Shown: positions 43,621 through 52,706, counted from the first letter of the stretch. The stretch is DNA of 64,000 nucleotides from Oceanibium sediminis (GCF_003265325.1 NZ_QGNX01000005.1:186001-250000), one strand, 5' to 3'. Numbers and translations: made by a program. Notes: generated by a model not told the origin, from the sequence alone.

Positions 43621-45915
43621 ATGAACAAGGCGATTACCGAAGGCCTGGACCTGATGCCGCCCGATTTTGTCGACGGGCTGGACGTCTGGTCCAGCGGCGA
43701 CGGCACCGCAGGCACCACCACCTATGCAACCGATCCGTCGGGCAGCCTGGTGGCCAGCGATCCCGATTTTGGCGACTGCCTGGAAATCCAGACCGCGACG
43801 AGCCCGCAATCCCTGCGCCACATGGGCGAAACGCCGATCCTGCCGGGCTGCTACCTGGAGGTGTCGGCGCGGGTGAAGCTGATCTCAGGTCCGAAGCCGG
43901 GCGTGCGCGTGGCCGGCTATCCGGGCGATGCCAGCGGGGACCGGGTCAGCGGGCTGGGCGTTTCCGGGCCGACGCTGTCCCTGGACGACTACGGCCGCGT
44001 CTACACCGTGCGCGCGATCGTCGGTTCGGGCGCCCGTATCGGCGTGGACATGGTCTGGGGCACGCAGCCGGTCTATGGCCATTTCGGCATCAATATCGTC
44101 GGCGCGACCGGTGCGGTGGTGCGGGTGGAATCCGTTACGGTGCGCGATGTCACCGACATCTTCCACCGCAAGCTGATGGACTGGGTGGACGTGCGCGACT
44201 ACGGCGCGCTCGGCGACGGGGTCAGCGATGACGCCACCGCCTTCGAGCGCGCCGACGCGGCCGCCCAGGGGCGTGAAGTTGTCGTGCCGGAGGGCAGCTA
44301 TTTCCTCGACCGCGATATCACTATGCTCTCTCCGGTGCGGTTCCAGGGCACGATCCTTCAGCCCGACAACCGCCGCTTCGTGCTGCGCGCGGACTTTAAC
44401 TACCCCGCCTATGCGGATGCTTTCGGGGACGAGACGCTGGCGCTGAAAAAGGCCCTTCAGGCGTTGTTCAACTTCGCGGACCATGACACGCTGGACCTGC
44501 AGGGGCGCCAGGTCAACCTGAGCGGCCCGATCGACGTTCACGCGGCGGTCGGCAACGTCAGCGTGATGCGCAATCGCCGCGTCATCCGGGGCGGGCAGCT
44601 GACGGCGGACAATACCCCGGCCTGGGACCCGGACGTCGTGACCGAGACTTGCACCTACTCGCCCTCGAATCCGCTCAAGCTGACCAATGTCGCCAATGCC
44701 GGGACCATCGCCATCGGCTCCCTGGTCGAGGGGTTCGGCGTCGGGCGCGAGGTATACGTGCGCGGGCGCAACCCGGCGGCGAACGAACTGACGCTGAGCC
44801 AGCCGCTCTATCGCGCGGGGGCCTCGCAGAGCTACACCTTCACCCGCTTCAAATACATGCTGGATTTCAGCGGCTTCGAGCGGGTGAACCAGTTCATGGT
44901 CGACTCGATCCAGTTCGACGGCGAGGGGCGCGGTAACGGCATCCTTCTGCCGGAGGTCGGCATCTGGTGGACGATCCGCAACTGCTGGTTCTTCAAGGCG
45001 GGGCTGCGCGGCATCACCTCCTTCGGGGATGCCTGCCAGGGGATCACCATCGAGCAATGCGAGTTCAACGCCTCGGATTCGGCCGATCCCATCGCCACGC
45101 GCAAGAGCGTGGGGTTCAACACCAACAAGAACGATCCCAAGATCCGCGATTGCCGCGCCATCAACCTGCGCCATTTCGGGGTGCTGTCGGGCAACGGCAA
45201 TATCGTAAACGGCAACCATTTCTGGTCCGACGAGCCGGATGACCCGGGCGACCGCACCGCCGGGCTGGTGTTCACCGACAAGAAGTCGAAATCCACGATC
45301 ACCGCGAACTACATCGACAACTGTTTCATGGAGTTCACCAACGAGCACCAGGCAGACGCGCGCAATTCCTCGAACGAGGTTTTCGGCCGGGTCAGCATCG
45401 TGGGCAACATCTTCACCGGCACAAAGGTCGCGGACTTCTTCACCTTCCTCGTGATGAAGCCGATCGGGAACGGGCACCGCATGGACGGGATCTCGGTCAT
45501 CGGGAACACCTTCGATCTGTTTGGCGGCGCGGTGATCGACCGGGTGGACGAATACGACGACAGCCTCGGCAGTTTCGATCTGCGCGAAACCGTCGACCTG
45601 GTGTTCGAGGCGAACACCTACGGCTCCGTCCGCCAGCGCACGCAAAGCCCGGCCCTGTTCGATCATGTGCAGGCCGCCGCCAGCAATGTCTGGAGCGTGG
45701 ATGCCAGCGACGTGCTGCCCTTCGGCTCCATCGCGCTCGGGGTGGATAGCGTGACGCCCCATGCGCCGATGGTCAGCGGCGGGACGCCGTTCATCGGGGT
45801 GCCTTGGGTGGCGACGCAGCGCGGCGCGAACGACAAGCGGATCGATCTGAACTTCCCGACTCCGGTCAGCGGGCGGGTCCAGCTGAGGATCCGTGGCGAC
45901 AAGCCCAACAACTAG
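43621..45915 (+). CDS. Right-handed beta-helix protein, tailspike-like (pectate-lyase superfamily)
   Basis: A 764-residue protein without a signal peptide. The N-terminal 190 residues look like a carbohydrate-binding jelly roll (SPQSLRHMGETPILPGCYLEVSAR). From VDVRDYGALGDGVSDDATAF (about 192) it has the start signature of Pectate_lyase_3/GH28-related beta-helices, followed by rungs rich in NG, NN and GN turns (IEQCEFNASD, ISVIGNTF, IVGNIFTG). Phage tailspikes have this layout. A GTA head-spike relative (GhsB-like, as in Rhodobacter capsulatus) is a candidate, but the usual DUF2793 partner is absent. It stands alone between two oppositely transcribed genes. Confidence 0.75.
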   Translation: MNKAITEGLDLMPPDFVDGLDVWSSGDGTAGTTTYATDPSGSLVASDPDFGDCLEIQTATSPQSLRHMGETPILPGCYLEVSARVKLISGPKPGVRVAGYPGDASGDRVSGLGVSGPTLSLDDYGRVYTVRAIVGSGARIGVDMVWGTQPVYGHFGINIVGATGAVVRVESVTVRDVTDIFHRKLMDWVDVRDYGALGDGVSDDATAFERADAAAQGREVVVPEGSYFLDRDITMLSPVRFQGTILQPDNRRFVLRADFNYPAYADAFGDETLALKKALQALFNFADHDTLDLQGRQVNLSGPIDVHAAVGNVSVMRNRRVIRGGQLTADNTPAWDPDVVTETCTYSPSNPLKLTNVANAGTIAIGSLVEGFGVGREVYVRGRNPAANELTLSQPLYRAGASQSYTFTRFKYMLDFSGFERVNQFMVDSIQFDGEGRGNGILLPEVGIWWTIRNCWFFKAGLRGITSFGDACQGITIEQCEFNASDSADPIATRKSVGFNTNKNDPKIRDCRAINLRHFGVLSGNGNIVNGNHFWSDEPDDPGDRTAGLVFTDKKSKSTITANYIDNCFMEFTNEHQADARNSSNEVFGRVSIVGNIFTGTKVADFFTFLVMKPIGNGHRMDGISVIGNTFDLFGGAVIDRVDEYDDSLGSFDLRETVDLVFEANTYGSVRQRTQSPALFDHVQAAASNVWSVDASDVLPFGSIALGVDSVTPHAPMVSGGTPFIGVPWVATQRGANDKRIDLNFPTPVSGRVQLRIRGDKPNN

Positions 45916-45930
45916 GTCGGGCTTGCACCG

Positions 45931-46422
45931 TCAACTGCTGGCAGCCGGGAAATCCCCGGCTGTCAGCGCATAGGCCTTGCCGAAACCGCCGTTGAGATGC
46001 GCTGAGCGGATCTCGAAGCTGACCAGGTGGAAATCCCCGAAATCGATGTAGAGGGCGGCTTTCGGGTTGCGCTCGAGGTACGCGGCCCGCGCGGCGGCAC
46101 GCCCGTCGCTGTCGCGTGGCAGGAACCGCGCGACGCAAGCCAGCGTCAGCCGTGCCGCGTTCATCGGATCGCCCCGCTCCACCGGACCCTCCACCAGCAG
46201 CGAGGCGCGCGGGTCATCGCGAAGGCAGGCGGTGTGCGGCGACAGGTCCGAGATCAGCGTCAGCGGCCCCACGTCCGGCGCATAGGCGAAGCCGACCTTG
46301 GTGACCGAGGGCGCGCCCCCGGCGCCGAGCACGCCAAGCGCCGCCGTTCGCGCCCCGTCCAGCAGCGTGCGGGCCATGGCACGGGCGGTGTCATCGGCAC
46401 TCAGGAAACCGGGATCGGGCAT
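45931..46422 (-). CDS. HugZ-like pyridoxamine 5'-phosphate oxidase family protein
   Basis: Split-barrel flavin/haem-binding fold of 163 residues. It has the family pattern ARTLLDGARTAALGVLGAGGAPSVTKVGFAYAPD, the SDLSPHTACLRDDPRASLLVEG segment and the C-terminal DFHLVSFEIRSAHLNGGFGKAYAL. Relatives bind FMN or haem (HugZ, iron release). ATG 46422 with AGAGG 7 bp upstream is used; the frame to 46596 has no support. The cofactor is uncertain. Confidence 0.85.
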   Translation of the reverse strand: MPDPGFLSADDTARAMARTLLDGARTAALGVLGAGGAPSVTKVGFAYAPDVGPLTLISDLSPHTACLRDDPRASLLVEGPVERGDPMNAARLTLACVARFLPRDSDGRAAARAAYLERNPKAALYIDFGDFHLVSFEIRSAHLNGGFGKAYALTAGDFPAASS

Positions 46423-46510
46423 GGCGGGACCTCTGGGCTGCTCGGGCGCGACACTGCCACAAGCGCGGCGGCTGGGAAATCCCCGGCACCCGTGCTTTCG
46501 GTTGGTTTGG

Positions 46511-47005
46511 TCAGCGGGTGATCGAAAGGTAATCCCCATGGGCCCAGGCCGGCTGGCTGAGGCCGTGTCCCGAGACCTGCACCCATTTGCCGTCACTCTC
46601 GCCCGTCAGGCTGTAGCTTTCGCCCCTGAGTGCGCGGGCGACGACGGCGTTCGACGTGCCGGGACCGGCGCGCAGGTTCAGCGCCTCGGCCGTAACCACG
46701 CCGGTGGCGGTCTCCGCCGTGTCGGCAAGGTCGGCGGCGGCGCGGGCGCGCGCCATCTGTTGCTCGGTTCCGTCCCTGTTGAAGGTCACCGGCTCAAGCT
46801 TGGCGAGGGGAATATCGTCCCCTGCGCCGGGCAGGATATCGATCCCCTCCGCCACCGCGATATCGCGGATCAGCGAGAAGTCCGCCCTGCTGGAGGCGAG
46901 AAGCGTGGAATCGGGCCGCGCCCCGGGAAGGTTTGCCACAAGGGCCGCCGCGCCAAGCGCCGTGGCGGTTAAATACGTTATGAAGTCAGAATAAAACTGT
47001 GACAC
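46511..47005 (-). CDS. SH3b domain protein, membrane-anchored or secreted
   Basis: A 164-residue protein. The N-terminal helix ITYLTATALGAAALVANL may be a signal or anchor. The middle (40-95) is Ala-rich and unstructured, and the C-terminal 60 residues form a bacterial SH3b domain (TAEALNLRAGPGTSNAVVARALRGE ... WVQVSG). Such domains bind cell-wall components. The two-domain layout is common in Rhodobacteraceae. The function is not defined. Confidence 0.8.
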   Translation of the reverse strand: MSQFYSDFITYLTATALGAAALVANLPGARPDSTLLASSRADFSLIRDIAVAEGIDILPGAGDDIPLAKLEPVTFNRDGTEQQMARARAAADLADTAETATGVVTAEALNLRAGPGTSNAVVARALRGESYSLTGESDGKWVQVSGHGLSQPAWAHGDYLSITR

Positions 47006-47192
47006 GATACATACCCCTGTTTACACAACCAACGCGCACTGCGGCGATCGGGTTCCCTGGGGTGCTGTGCGTGTGGCCGCGGTCGCCGTTGATCCGGCGG
47101 GCGGTCACGATCTGCCTCATCTGTCAGTATACACCGCCAATGGGGCGGAATCGGTGTGAATTGGCACGTTTAACCCCCGAAGGGCGGGTGTC

Positions 47193-47624
47193 CTAGACCG
47201 CCAGGGCTTCAGCGCAGGCGCGGAAGGCGCGCACCCCGGGCGCGGCGTCTGTCGCCGGGAAGGGGACCGCCAGGGGGCCCAGAAGCGCCGTCGCCTGTTC
47301 GTTGAACTCGAGCCCGGCGAGCAGGTTCCCGAAGCCGCGATCGGTGACGCTGAGCGTTGCGCCGTCGGGGCTGATCCGGTGGCGGTCGGTCGTGATCGTC
47401 AGGGACCGGGGGCCCGTGAAGCGCAGGGCGAAGGTGGCCGCCGGCGGCCAGCCCCCGGGGCGGGTCAGGGCGATGGCGTAGTCCCGGGTCGCGTGGTCGT
47501 AGGTGATCGTGACATCGACGGTCGGGTGCGCCTGCGACAGGGTGCAGACGGGCAGGGGGCGGAACTCCTAGGCCTGCGCCGGGGCGGCGAGCAGGGCGAA
47601 CATGGTGAGAAGGGCGTAGCGCAT
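47193..47624 (-). pseudogene. Secreted small protein gene with an early amber codon (uvrB-linked hypothetical)
   Basis: Reading from ATG 47624, 18 codons encode a signal peptide (YALLTMFALLAAPAQA). Codon 19 is TAG (bases 47570-47568), and the frame then stays open for 124 further codons to a TAG at 47193-47195, with protein-like content (FRPLPVCTLSQ, YDHATRDYAIALTRPGGWP, VTDRGFGNLLAGLEFN). I recall intact relatives next to uvrB in Rhodobacteraceae, sometimes mislabelled excinuclease subunit B, with Leu at this place; TTG to TAG would be a single change. A disabled gene or a sequencing error are both possible. Confidence 0.75.
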
Positions 47625-47669
47625 GGACGGAAGGTAGCGCCGGGCCGGGGCGCGGCAATCCCCGGCGGG

Positions 47670-47694
47670 GGTGGGCAGAAGCTGCCCACCCTAC
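47670..47694 (-). repeat. Left REP palindrome
   Basis: On the minus strand: GTAG, G, then GTGGGCAG, a 3-nt centre and CTGCCCAC plus C. It is identical to the right copy at 24 of 25 positions when inverted. The GTAG head is the tetranucleotide recognised by RAYT proteins. Confidence 0.85.
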
Positions 47695-47764
47695 AGGCCC
47701 CGCACGGTGGGCGGCTTTTTCCGGCCTTTACCGGGCTTTTACCAAACCGGGTCTATCGGAGGGT

Positions 47765-48301
47765 ATGTCTGCTTATCTTCGCGCCCGCGCGCCGGGCGGC
47801 ACCTTCTTCTTCACGGTCTGTCTTGCCAGGCCTGGTTCGGGGCTGCTGGTCAGCCACATCGACGCGTTGCGCCGCGCCTATGTCCGAACGGTCGCCACGA
47901 TGCCGTTGCGCTGCGATGCGATGGTGGTGCTGCCCGACCACCTGCACGCGGTCTGGACGCTGCCCCCCGGCGACACGGACTATTCCGAGCGGTGGCGGCG
48001 CATCAAGCACCGGTTCTCACGTTACGTGGGCGCGCCGCCGGGGACGCGCGCGCACAGCCACCTGCTCAAACGCGAGGCCGGTCTGTGGCAACGGCGGTTC
48101 TGGGAGCATCGGATCCGCGACGCCGCCGACTACCGCGCACATATCGCCTACTGCTGGGCCGACCCCCAGCGTCATGGGCTGGTGGAGCTGCCCGGCGACT
48201 GGCCCTTCTCTTCCCTCGGGCGGGAGATCCGCGCCGGCCGCGTTGCGCCGGACTGGCGCGGCCCGACCGATTTGCCCGGCCGGTTCGGAGAGGCGGCGTA
48301 G
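47765..48301 (+). CDS. REP-associated tyrosine transposase (RAYT, Y1 HUH family)
   Basis: Single-strand DNA transposase of 178 residues related to IS200/IS605 TnpA. The HUH motif is His59-Leu-His61 in MVVLPDHLHAVWTLP; the family block LWQRRFWEHRIRD follows at 107-119, and the nucleophilic Tyr is probably Tyr129 in HIAYCWADPQRHGLVE. The last stop codon lies within the GTAG of the right REP. RAYTs are usually single-copy, vertically inherited and act on REP elements in the genome rather than on themselves. Confidence 0.92.
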   Translation: MSAYLRARAPGGTFFFTVCLARPGSGLLVSHIDALRRAYVRTVATMPLRCDAMVVLPDHLHAVWTLPPGDTDYSERWRRIKHRFSRYVGAPPGTRAHSHLLKREAGLWQRRFWEHRIRDAADYRAHIAYCWADPQRHGLVELPGDWPFSSLGREIRAGRVAPDWRGPTDLPGRFGEAA

Positions 48302-48322
48302 GGTGGGCAGCTACTGCCCACC
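48298..48322 (+). repeat. Right REP palindrome
   Basis: A GTAG head at 48298-48301 (its TAG is the RAYT stop codon), followed by GGTGGGCAG, centre CTA and CTGCCCACC. Inverted relative to the left copy. Confidence 0.85.
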
Positions 48323-48364
48323 ACTGGCGTACGGCCCGGCGGGATGGGTAACGCGCGGGCGGGC

Positions 48365-50530
48365 CTAACCTTTCCGCCGCCGCTTCACGTTGCCGCCGCG
48401 CTGACCGGCGCGCCCGGCGGTGCTGCGGCCCTCGGCCTTCTTCGCATCCTCGACCGCCGATTCCACCGCCGATTGCCGCGCCAGCGGGTCGTCGGCGACC
48501 AGCAGGTCCACCTGCTCGAGGCGCTTCACCTCGTCGCGCAGGCGGGCGGCTTCCTCGAACTCCAGGTTCTCGGCGGCCTTCAGCATGTCCTTGCGCAAGC
48601 CGTCCAGCACCGTCTGAAGGTTCGCGCCCGCCGTCTTGCGATCCACCTTCGCGGTGACGCGGTTCATGTCCACGTCGCCCTGGTAGAGCCCGGCGAGCAC
48701 GTCCTCGACGTTCTTCTTGACCGTTTCCGGGGTGATGCCATGCTTTTCGTTATAGGCCTGCTGCTTCTCACGCCGCCGGTTCGTCTCGCGGATCGCGCGC
48801 TCCATCGAGCCGGTGACACGGTCGGCGTACATGATCACCTTGCCCTCGGCGTTGCGCGCGGCCCGCCCGACGGTCTGGATCAGCGAGGTTTCCGAGCGCA
48901 GGAACCCTTCCTTGTCCGCGTCCAGGATCGCGACCAGCCCGCATTCGGGGATATCCAGCCCCTCGCGCAGCAAGTTGATGCCGATCAACACGTCGAAGGC
49001 GCCAAGGCGCAGGTCGCGCAGGATCTCGATCCGCTCCAGCGTGTCGATGTCCGAATGCATGTAGCGCACGCGGATGCCCTGCTCGTGCAGGTACTCGGTC
49101 AGATCCTCGGCCATGCGCTTGGTCAGCACCGTGCAGAGCACCCGGTAGCCCGCCTGCGCCGTCTTGCGGATTTCATCGAGCAGATCGTCCACCTGGGACT
49201 CGACGGGCCGGATTTCGACCGGCGGATCCAGCAGCCCAGTGGGGCGGATCACCTGTTCGGCGAAGACGCCGCCGGATTGCTCCAGCTCCCAGGCGGACGG
49301 GGTGGCGGACACGAAGACGGACTGCGGGCGCATCGCGTCCCACTCCTCGAACTTCAGGGGCCGGTTGTCCATGCAGGAGGGCAGGCGGAAGCCATGCTCG
49401 GCCAGGGTGAACTTACGCCGGTAGTCGCCCTTGTACATGCCCCCGATCTGGGGAACCGAGACGTGGCTTTCGTCGGCGAAGACGATGGCGTTGTCCGGAA
49501 TGTATTCGAACAGGGTGGGGGGGGGCTCGCCCGGGGCGCGGCCCGTGAGGTAGCGCGAGTAGTTCTCGATCCCGTTGCAGACGCCGGTGGCTTCCAGCAT
49601 CTCCAGGTCGAAGTTGGTGCGCTGTTCCAGGCGCTGCGCTTCCAGCAGCTTGCCCTCGGCTTCCAGCTGTTTCAGGCGCTGGATCAGCTCGGCCTTGATG
49701 CTCTTGATCGCCTGGGCCAGCGTCGGGCGCGGTGTGACGTAGTGCGAGTTGGCGTAGACGCGGGTCTTTTCCATCGCGCCGGTCTTCTGCCCGGTCAGCG
49801 TGTCGAACTCGGTGATGCTCTCCAGCTCCTCGCCGAAGAAGGACAGCCGCCAGCCGCGATCCTCCAGGTGGGCGGGCCAGATCTCCAGGGAATCGCCGCG
49901 CACGCGGAAGGTGCCGCGCTGGAAGGCGTTGTCGTTGCGCTTGTATTGCTGGGCGATCAGGTCGGCCATGACCTTGCGCTGGTCATACTCGTTGCCCACG
50001 ATCAGGTCCTGGGTCATCGCGCCGTACGTCTCGACCGAGCCGATCCCGTAAATGCAGGAGACGGAGGCGACGATGATCACGTCATCGCGCTCCAGCAGCG
50101 CCCGCGTGGCCGAGTGGCGCATCCGGTCGATCTGGTCGTTGATCTGGGATTCCTTCTCGATATAGGTGTCCGAGCGCGGGACATAGGCCTCGGGCTGGTA
50201 GTAGTCATAGAAGCTGACGAAATACTCCACCGCGTTGTCGGGAAAGAATCCCTTGAATTCGCCGTATAATTGCGCGGCCAGCGTCTTGTTCGGCGCAAGG
50301 ATGATGGCCGGGCGCTGGGTTGCCTCGATCACCTTGGCCATGGTGAAGGTCTTGCCCGTTCCCGTCGCGCCGAGCAGCACCTGGTTACGCTCGCCCTCCT
50401 TGATGCCGGCGACCAGTTCGCGGATCGCGGTGGGCTGGTCCCCGGCGGCGGTGAAGCTCGTATTCAGCACGATGCGGCGCCCGCCGTCCAGCTTGTCGCG
50501 CGGGCGGTCGATTTCGGCGGTGGTGCTCAT
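48365..50530 (-). CDS. uvrB: UvrABC excinuclease subunit B
   Basis: Damage-verifying helicase-like subunit of nucleotide excision repair, 721 residues. Walker A is GATGTGKT, the beta-hairpin [11 protein letters not shown] grips DNA, DEXX-type motif II is FADESH, motif VI is QTVGRAARN, and the C-terminal UVR domain ([19 protein letters not shown]) that contacts UvrC is present. After it there is an extra basic tail ending KRRRKG. No GTTC-N7-GTTC SOS box was found upstream in 50531-50760. Confidence 0.98.
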   Translation of the reverse strand: MSTTAEIDRPRDKLDGGRRIVLNTSFTAAGDQPTAIRELVAGIKEGERNQVLLGATGTGKTFTMAKVIEATQRPAIILAPNKTLAAQLYGEFKGFFPDNAVEYFVSFYDYYQPEAYVPRSDTYIEKESQINDQIDRMRHSATRALLERDDVIIVASVSCIYGIGSVETYGAMTQDLIVGNEYDQRKVMADLIAQQYKRNDNAFQRGTFRVRGDSLEIWPAHLEDRGWRLSFFGEELESITEFDTLTGQKTGAMEKTRVYANSHYVTPRPTLAQAIKSIKAELIQRLKQLEAEGKLLEAQRLEQRTNFDLEMLEATGVCNGIENYSRYLTGRAPGEPPPTLFEYIPDNAIVFADESHVSVPQIGGMYKGDYRRKFTLAEHGFRLPSCMDNRPLKFEEWDAMRPQSVFVSATPSAWELEQSGGVFAEQVIRPTGLLDPPVEIRPVESQVDDLLDEIRKTAQAGYRVLCTVLTKRMAEDLTEYLHEQGIRVRYMHSDIDTLERIEILRDLRLGAFDVLIGINLLREGLDIPECGLVAILDADKEGFLRSETSLIQTVGRAARNAEGKVIMYADRVTGSMERAIRETNRRREKQQAYNEKHGITPETVKKNVEDVLAGLYQGDVDMNRVTAKVDRKTAGANLQTVLDGLRKDMLKAAENLEFEEAARLRDEVKRLEQVDLLVADDPLARQSAVESAVEDAKKAEGRSTAGRAGQRGGNVKRRRKG

Positions 50531-50639
50531 GACGGGTCGTCCTGTCGTGGGGGAAGGGTCGCCTGATATTTGCGGGTGACGGGGCGGGATTCAAGGGCTG
50601 CGGCGCGCCGCGGGGCAGGGCGCGGGCGGGGATGCCTAA

Positions 50640-50760
50640 AGCGGAAGCTTTCAATAGAAGTGGGGCGGGGGTTTCCCAATGAGTTAATAATAAGTAAATA
50701 AAGATGTAAAAATTTCGGTGAAATTAAAGGAATTTATGCCATTTAAATATTGTCTAACCA
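50640..50760. other. AT-rich stretch in the uvrB upstream region
   Basis: The 417-bp gap from 50531 to 50947 holds no gene I can support. Bases 50640-50760 are strikingly A+T-rich (runs such as TTAATAATAAGTAAATAAAG) compared with the surrounding GC-rich genome. It could be a promoter/UP region for uvrB or a remnant of foreign DNA. Confidence 0.5.
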
Positions 50761-50799
50761 TGGAGTGGTCGATAATTTGTTCGGGCAAGCAGCGACGAT

Positions 50800-50858
50800 C
50801 CGCCAGCCGGGTGCAGTACACCCACCCCACCCCTCACTCCCCTGTAACCGGCTGGCGG
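50800..50858. repeat. 11-bp inverted repeat (potential hairpin)
   Basis: CCGCCAGCCGG (50800-50810) and CCGGCTGGCGG (50848-50858) are perfectly complementary around a 37-nt loop. There is no T tract, so it is not a standard terminator. A shorter hairpin GATGGGC/GCCCATC follows near 50903-50921, before the complex I gene. Confidence 0.5.
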
Positions 50859-50947
50859 GCTTCGCGCTCTTGTGTCTGGCAAGCGATCCGGCAATAAGAG
50901 GCGATGGGCCTGGTGCCCATCATGCGATTACATTTGTCGGAGGCAAC

Positions 50948-51259
50948 ATGCGCGCGCGCATCTACAAACCCGCCAAGACGGCCATGCAGTCAGGGACCGC
51001 GAAAACCAACGAGTGGATCCTGGAATTCGCGCCCTCGGAAGCGCGGGTGAAGGATCCGTTAATGGGCTGGACCGGGTCCGGCGATACGCAGACCCAGGTC
51101 AAGCTGCGGTTCGACACCCTCGAGGCGGCGAAAGCCTATGCCGCGCGCCAGGGTATCGCGGCGCGGGTGATGCAGCCCAAGACGCGCAGCCGCAACATCC
51201 GCCCCGGCGGGTATGGCGACAATTTCGCCAATAGCCGGCGCGGCGCCTGGACCCACTGA
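50948..51259 (+). CDS. NDUFS4-like complex I accessory subunit (ETC_C1 domain)
   Basis: A 103-residue homologue of the mitochondrial 18-kDa (NDUFS4/AQDQ) subunit, an alphaproteobacterial supernumerary subunit of NADH:quinone oxidoreductase. It shows RARIYKPAKTAMQSGTAKTNEWILEF, DTQTQVKLRFDTLEAAKAYAARQGI and the C-terminal PGGYGDNFANSRRGAWTH. ATG 50948 lies 5 bp behind GGAGG; the frame further upstream is non-coding. It is located away from the nuo operon, as in many relatives. Confidence 0.92.
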   Translation: MRARIYKPAKTAMQSGTAKTNEWILEFAPSEARVKDPLMGWTGSGDTQTQVKLRFDTLEAAKAYAARQGIAARVMQPKTRSRNIRPGGYGDNFANSRRGAWTH

Positions 51260-51332
51260 CCCTTGGTGCCGCCCTTCGCGGGGCACACAGCACCAGGCCA
51301 TGAAAGCGGGCGGAGGATCTGCCGCCCAGCCC

Positions 51333-52706
51333 TTAAATAACCTCGATCCAGGTGGCCATGCCGCTCATGCGGTGTGACAGCATGTGGCAATGCAAAAGCC
51401 AGCGCCCGGGGTTGTCGGCGTGGAAGGCCACTTCGCGCACCTGCCCGGGATCGACCAGGATGGTGTCGCGCCACAGCCCCAGGGTTCCGTTCTGGTACAC
51501 CTCGCGGAAGTGGTGGCCGTGCAGGTGCATCGCGTGCGGGAAGGCCGTGGCGTTGATGAAGGGAATGCGCAGCGTCTCACCCGCCGAGAGGGTCAGCCAG
51601 GGCGCGTCGGGCATGTTCACCTGACCGTTCAGCGACCAGTATTGCCCCTTCGTGGCCAGTGCGCGGCCGTCCATCTGCTCACCCTGGTAGGTGCCTGAGC
51701 GCAGGCCGCGCATCGCGCCACCCTGCATTTCCATCGGTTCGATCCGCGCCGCATCCAGGTCGAGCGCCAGCGCCTGCGCCGGGTTCTGCGCCAGCGGCGG
51801 GATGTCGGGCGCGCGCCGCTCCCGCTCAGGCGCGGTGACGGTGAAACTGGCCAGCGCGAAGGTTTCCCCGCGGAAGACATCGGCGACCAGCGCGTCCTCG
51901 CCCTCGGGGGCGGTGACGTCGACGATCAGGTCCGCGCGTTGTCCGGGTCCGAGGAAGATCTGCCCGATGGGCAGCGGCGCCTCCACCGGCATCCCGTCCA
52001 CCGCCACGATCGCGCCGGACAGGCCGCTGGTGGCCAACTCGAACACCCGGTCCGTGGCGGCGTTGATCAGGCGCAGGCGCAGGCGGGAATAACGCGGCAC
52101 GCTCTGGCGCTGCTCGGTCATGGCGTTGACGGTGACGAAATTGCCCAGCCGGCCGGCATGGGCCATGTCGTGATGGTTATCGAAATCGGGCGAGACGTTG
52201 GCCGGGTCCACCAGCCGCCAGTCGCGCAGGAACAGGACCTCGTCCCGGTCCACGTCGGGCGGGTCCGTCTCCTCCACCACCAGGGGGCCGGACAGGCCGC
52301 GGGAGAGTTGCTCAACGGAATTCATGTGCGCGTGGTACCAGTATGTCCCGGCATCTGGCGGCGTGAAGGCGTAGCGAAAGCCCGCGCCGGGTAGGACCGG
52401 GTCCTGGGTCAGCCCCGCGACGCCGTCCATGGCGTTGGGCACCCGTATGCCGTGCCAATGCACCGTCGTCGCCTCGGGCAGGGCGTTGTCCAGCATCAGC
52501 TCGAACGGCTTGCCCTGTTGCAGGCGCAGCTCGGGGCCGGGCGTGGTGCCGCCGAAGGTCCAGACCGGCGTCGCGGGCAGGCCAACCGGGGCAAGCTGAA
52601 CTTCGCCCGGCTTGGCCACAAGCGTTTGGGTTGCGGCGCGCGACCGCCCCGGAACGAGCAGCGCAGCGGCGCCGGTGGCCAGCATCTGCCGCCTGGTCAG
52701 CCTCAT
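51333..52706 (-). CDS. Multicopper oxidase (CueO/laccase-like)
   Basis: Periplasmic copper oxidase of 457 residues with three cupredoxin domains. It has a Tat-type signal (LTRRQMLATGAAALLVPG), copper ligands HWHG and WYHAH in domain 1, and HAMHLHGHHF plus HCHMLSHRMSGM in domain 3 for the T1 and trinuclear sites. ATG 52706 follows GAAGGA by 7 bp; the frame to 52778 lacks such support. There is no methionine-rich insert as in CueO. Possible roles are copper tolerance or organic/metal substrate oxidation; the substrate is unknown. Confidence 0.92.
   Translation of the reverse strand: MRLTRRQMLATGAAALLVPGRSRAATQTLVAKPGEVQLAPVGLPATPVWTFGGTTPGPELRLQQGKPFELMLDNALPEATTVHWHGIRVPNAMDGVAGLTQDPVLPGAGFRYAFTPPDAGTYWYHAHMNSVEQLSRGLSGPLVVEETDPPDVDRDEVLFLRDWRLVDPANVSPDFDNHHDMAHAGRLGNFVTVNAMTEQRQSVPRYSRLRLRLINAATDRVFELATSGLSGAIVAVDGMPVEAPLPIGQIFLGPGQRADLIVDVTAPEGEDALVADVFRGETFALASFTVTAPERERRAPDIPPLAQNPAQALALDLDAARIEPMEMQGGAMRGLRSGTYQGEQMDGRALATKGQYWSLNGQVNMPDAPWLTLSAGETLRIPFINATAFPHAMHLHGHHFREVYQNGTLGLWRDTILVDPGQVREVAFHADNPGRWLLHCHMLSHRMSGMATWIEVI

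Larger units (their letters stand above)
47670..48322 (+). mobile_element. REP-RAYT unit (REP-flanked tyrosine transposase)
   Basis: A RAYT gene bounded by two REP-type palindromes in inverted orientation (47670-47694 and 48298-48322). The complete unit is inserted between uvrB and its presumed conserved neighbour, the broken gene at 47193-47624. Confidence 0.8.

Noticed and set aside
43885-45762. 625-codon open frame antisense to the beta-helix gene
   Set aside because: Composition and lack of any recognisable domain fit a shadow of the plus-strand gene.
47006-47192. Possible gene or terminator in the gap after the SH3b gene
   Set aside because: No convincing frame. The CCCCCG/CGGG complementarity near 47172-47190 is short and bulged, with only a weak T run on the minus strand.
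47209-47658. 149-codon minus-strand open frame rich in Pro and Arg
   Set aside because: It lies in another frame of the broken gene at 47193-47624; the product is of typical out-of-frame composition, while the frame with the amber codon reads like a real protein.
48344-50269. 641-codon open frame antisense to uvrB
   Set aside because: UvrB motifs are complete on the minus strand; the opposite frame is a shadow.
50531-50760. SOS box upstream of uvrB
   Set aside because: No GTTC-N7-GTTC or its complement was found in the upstream region.
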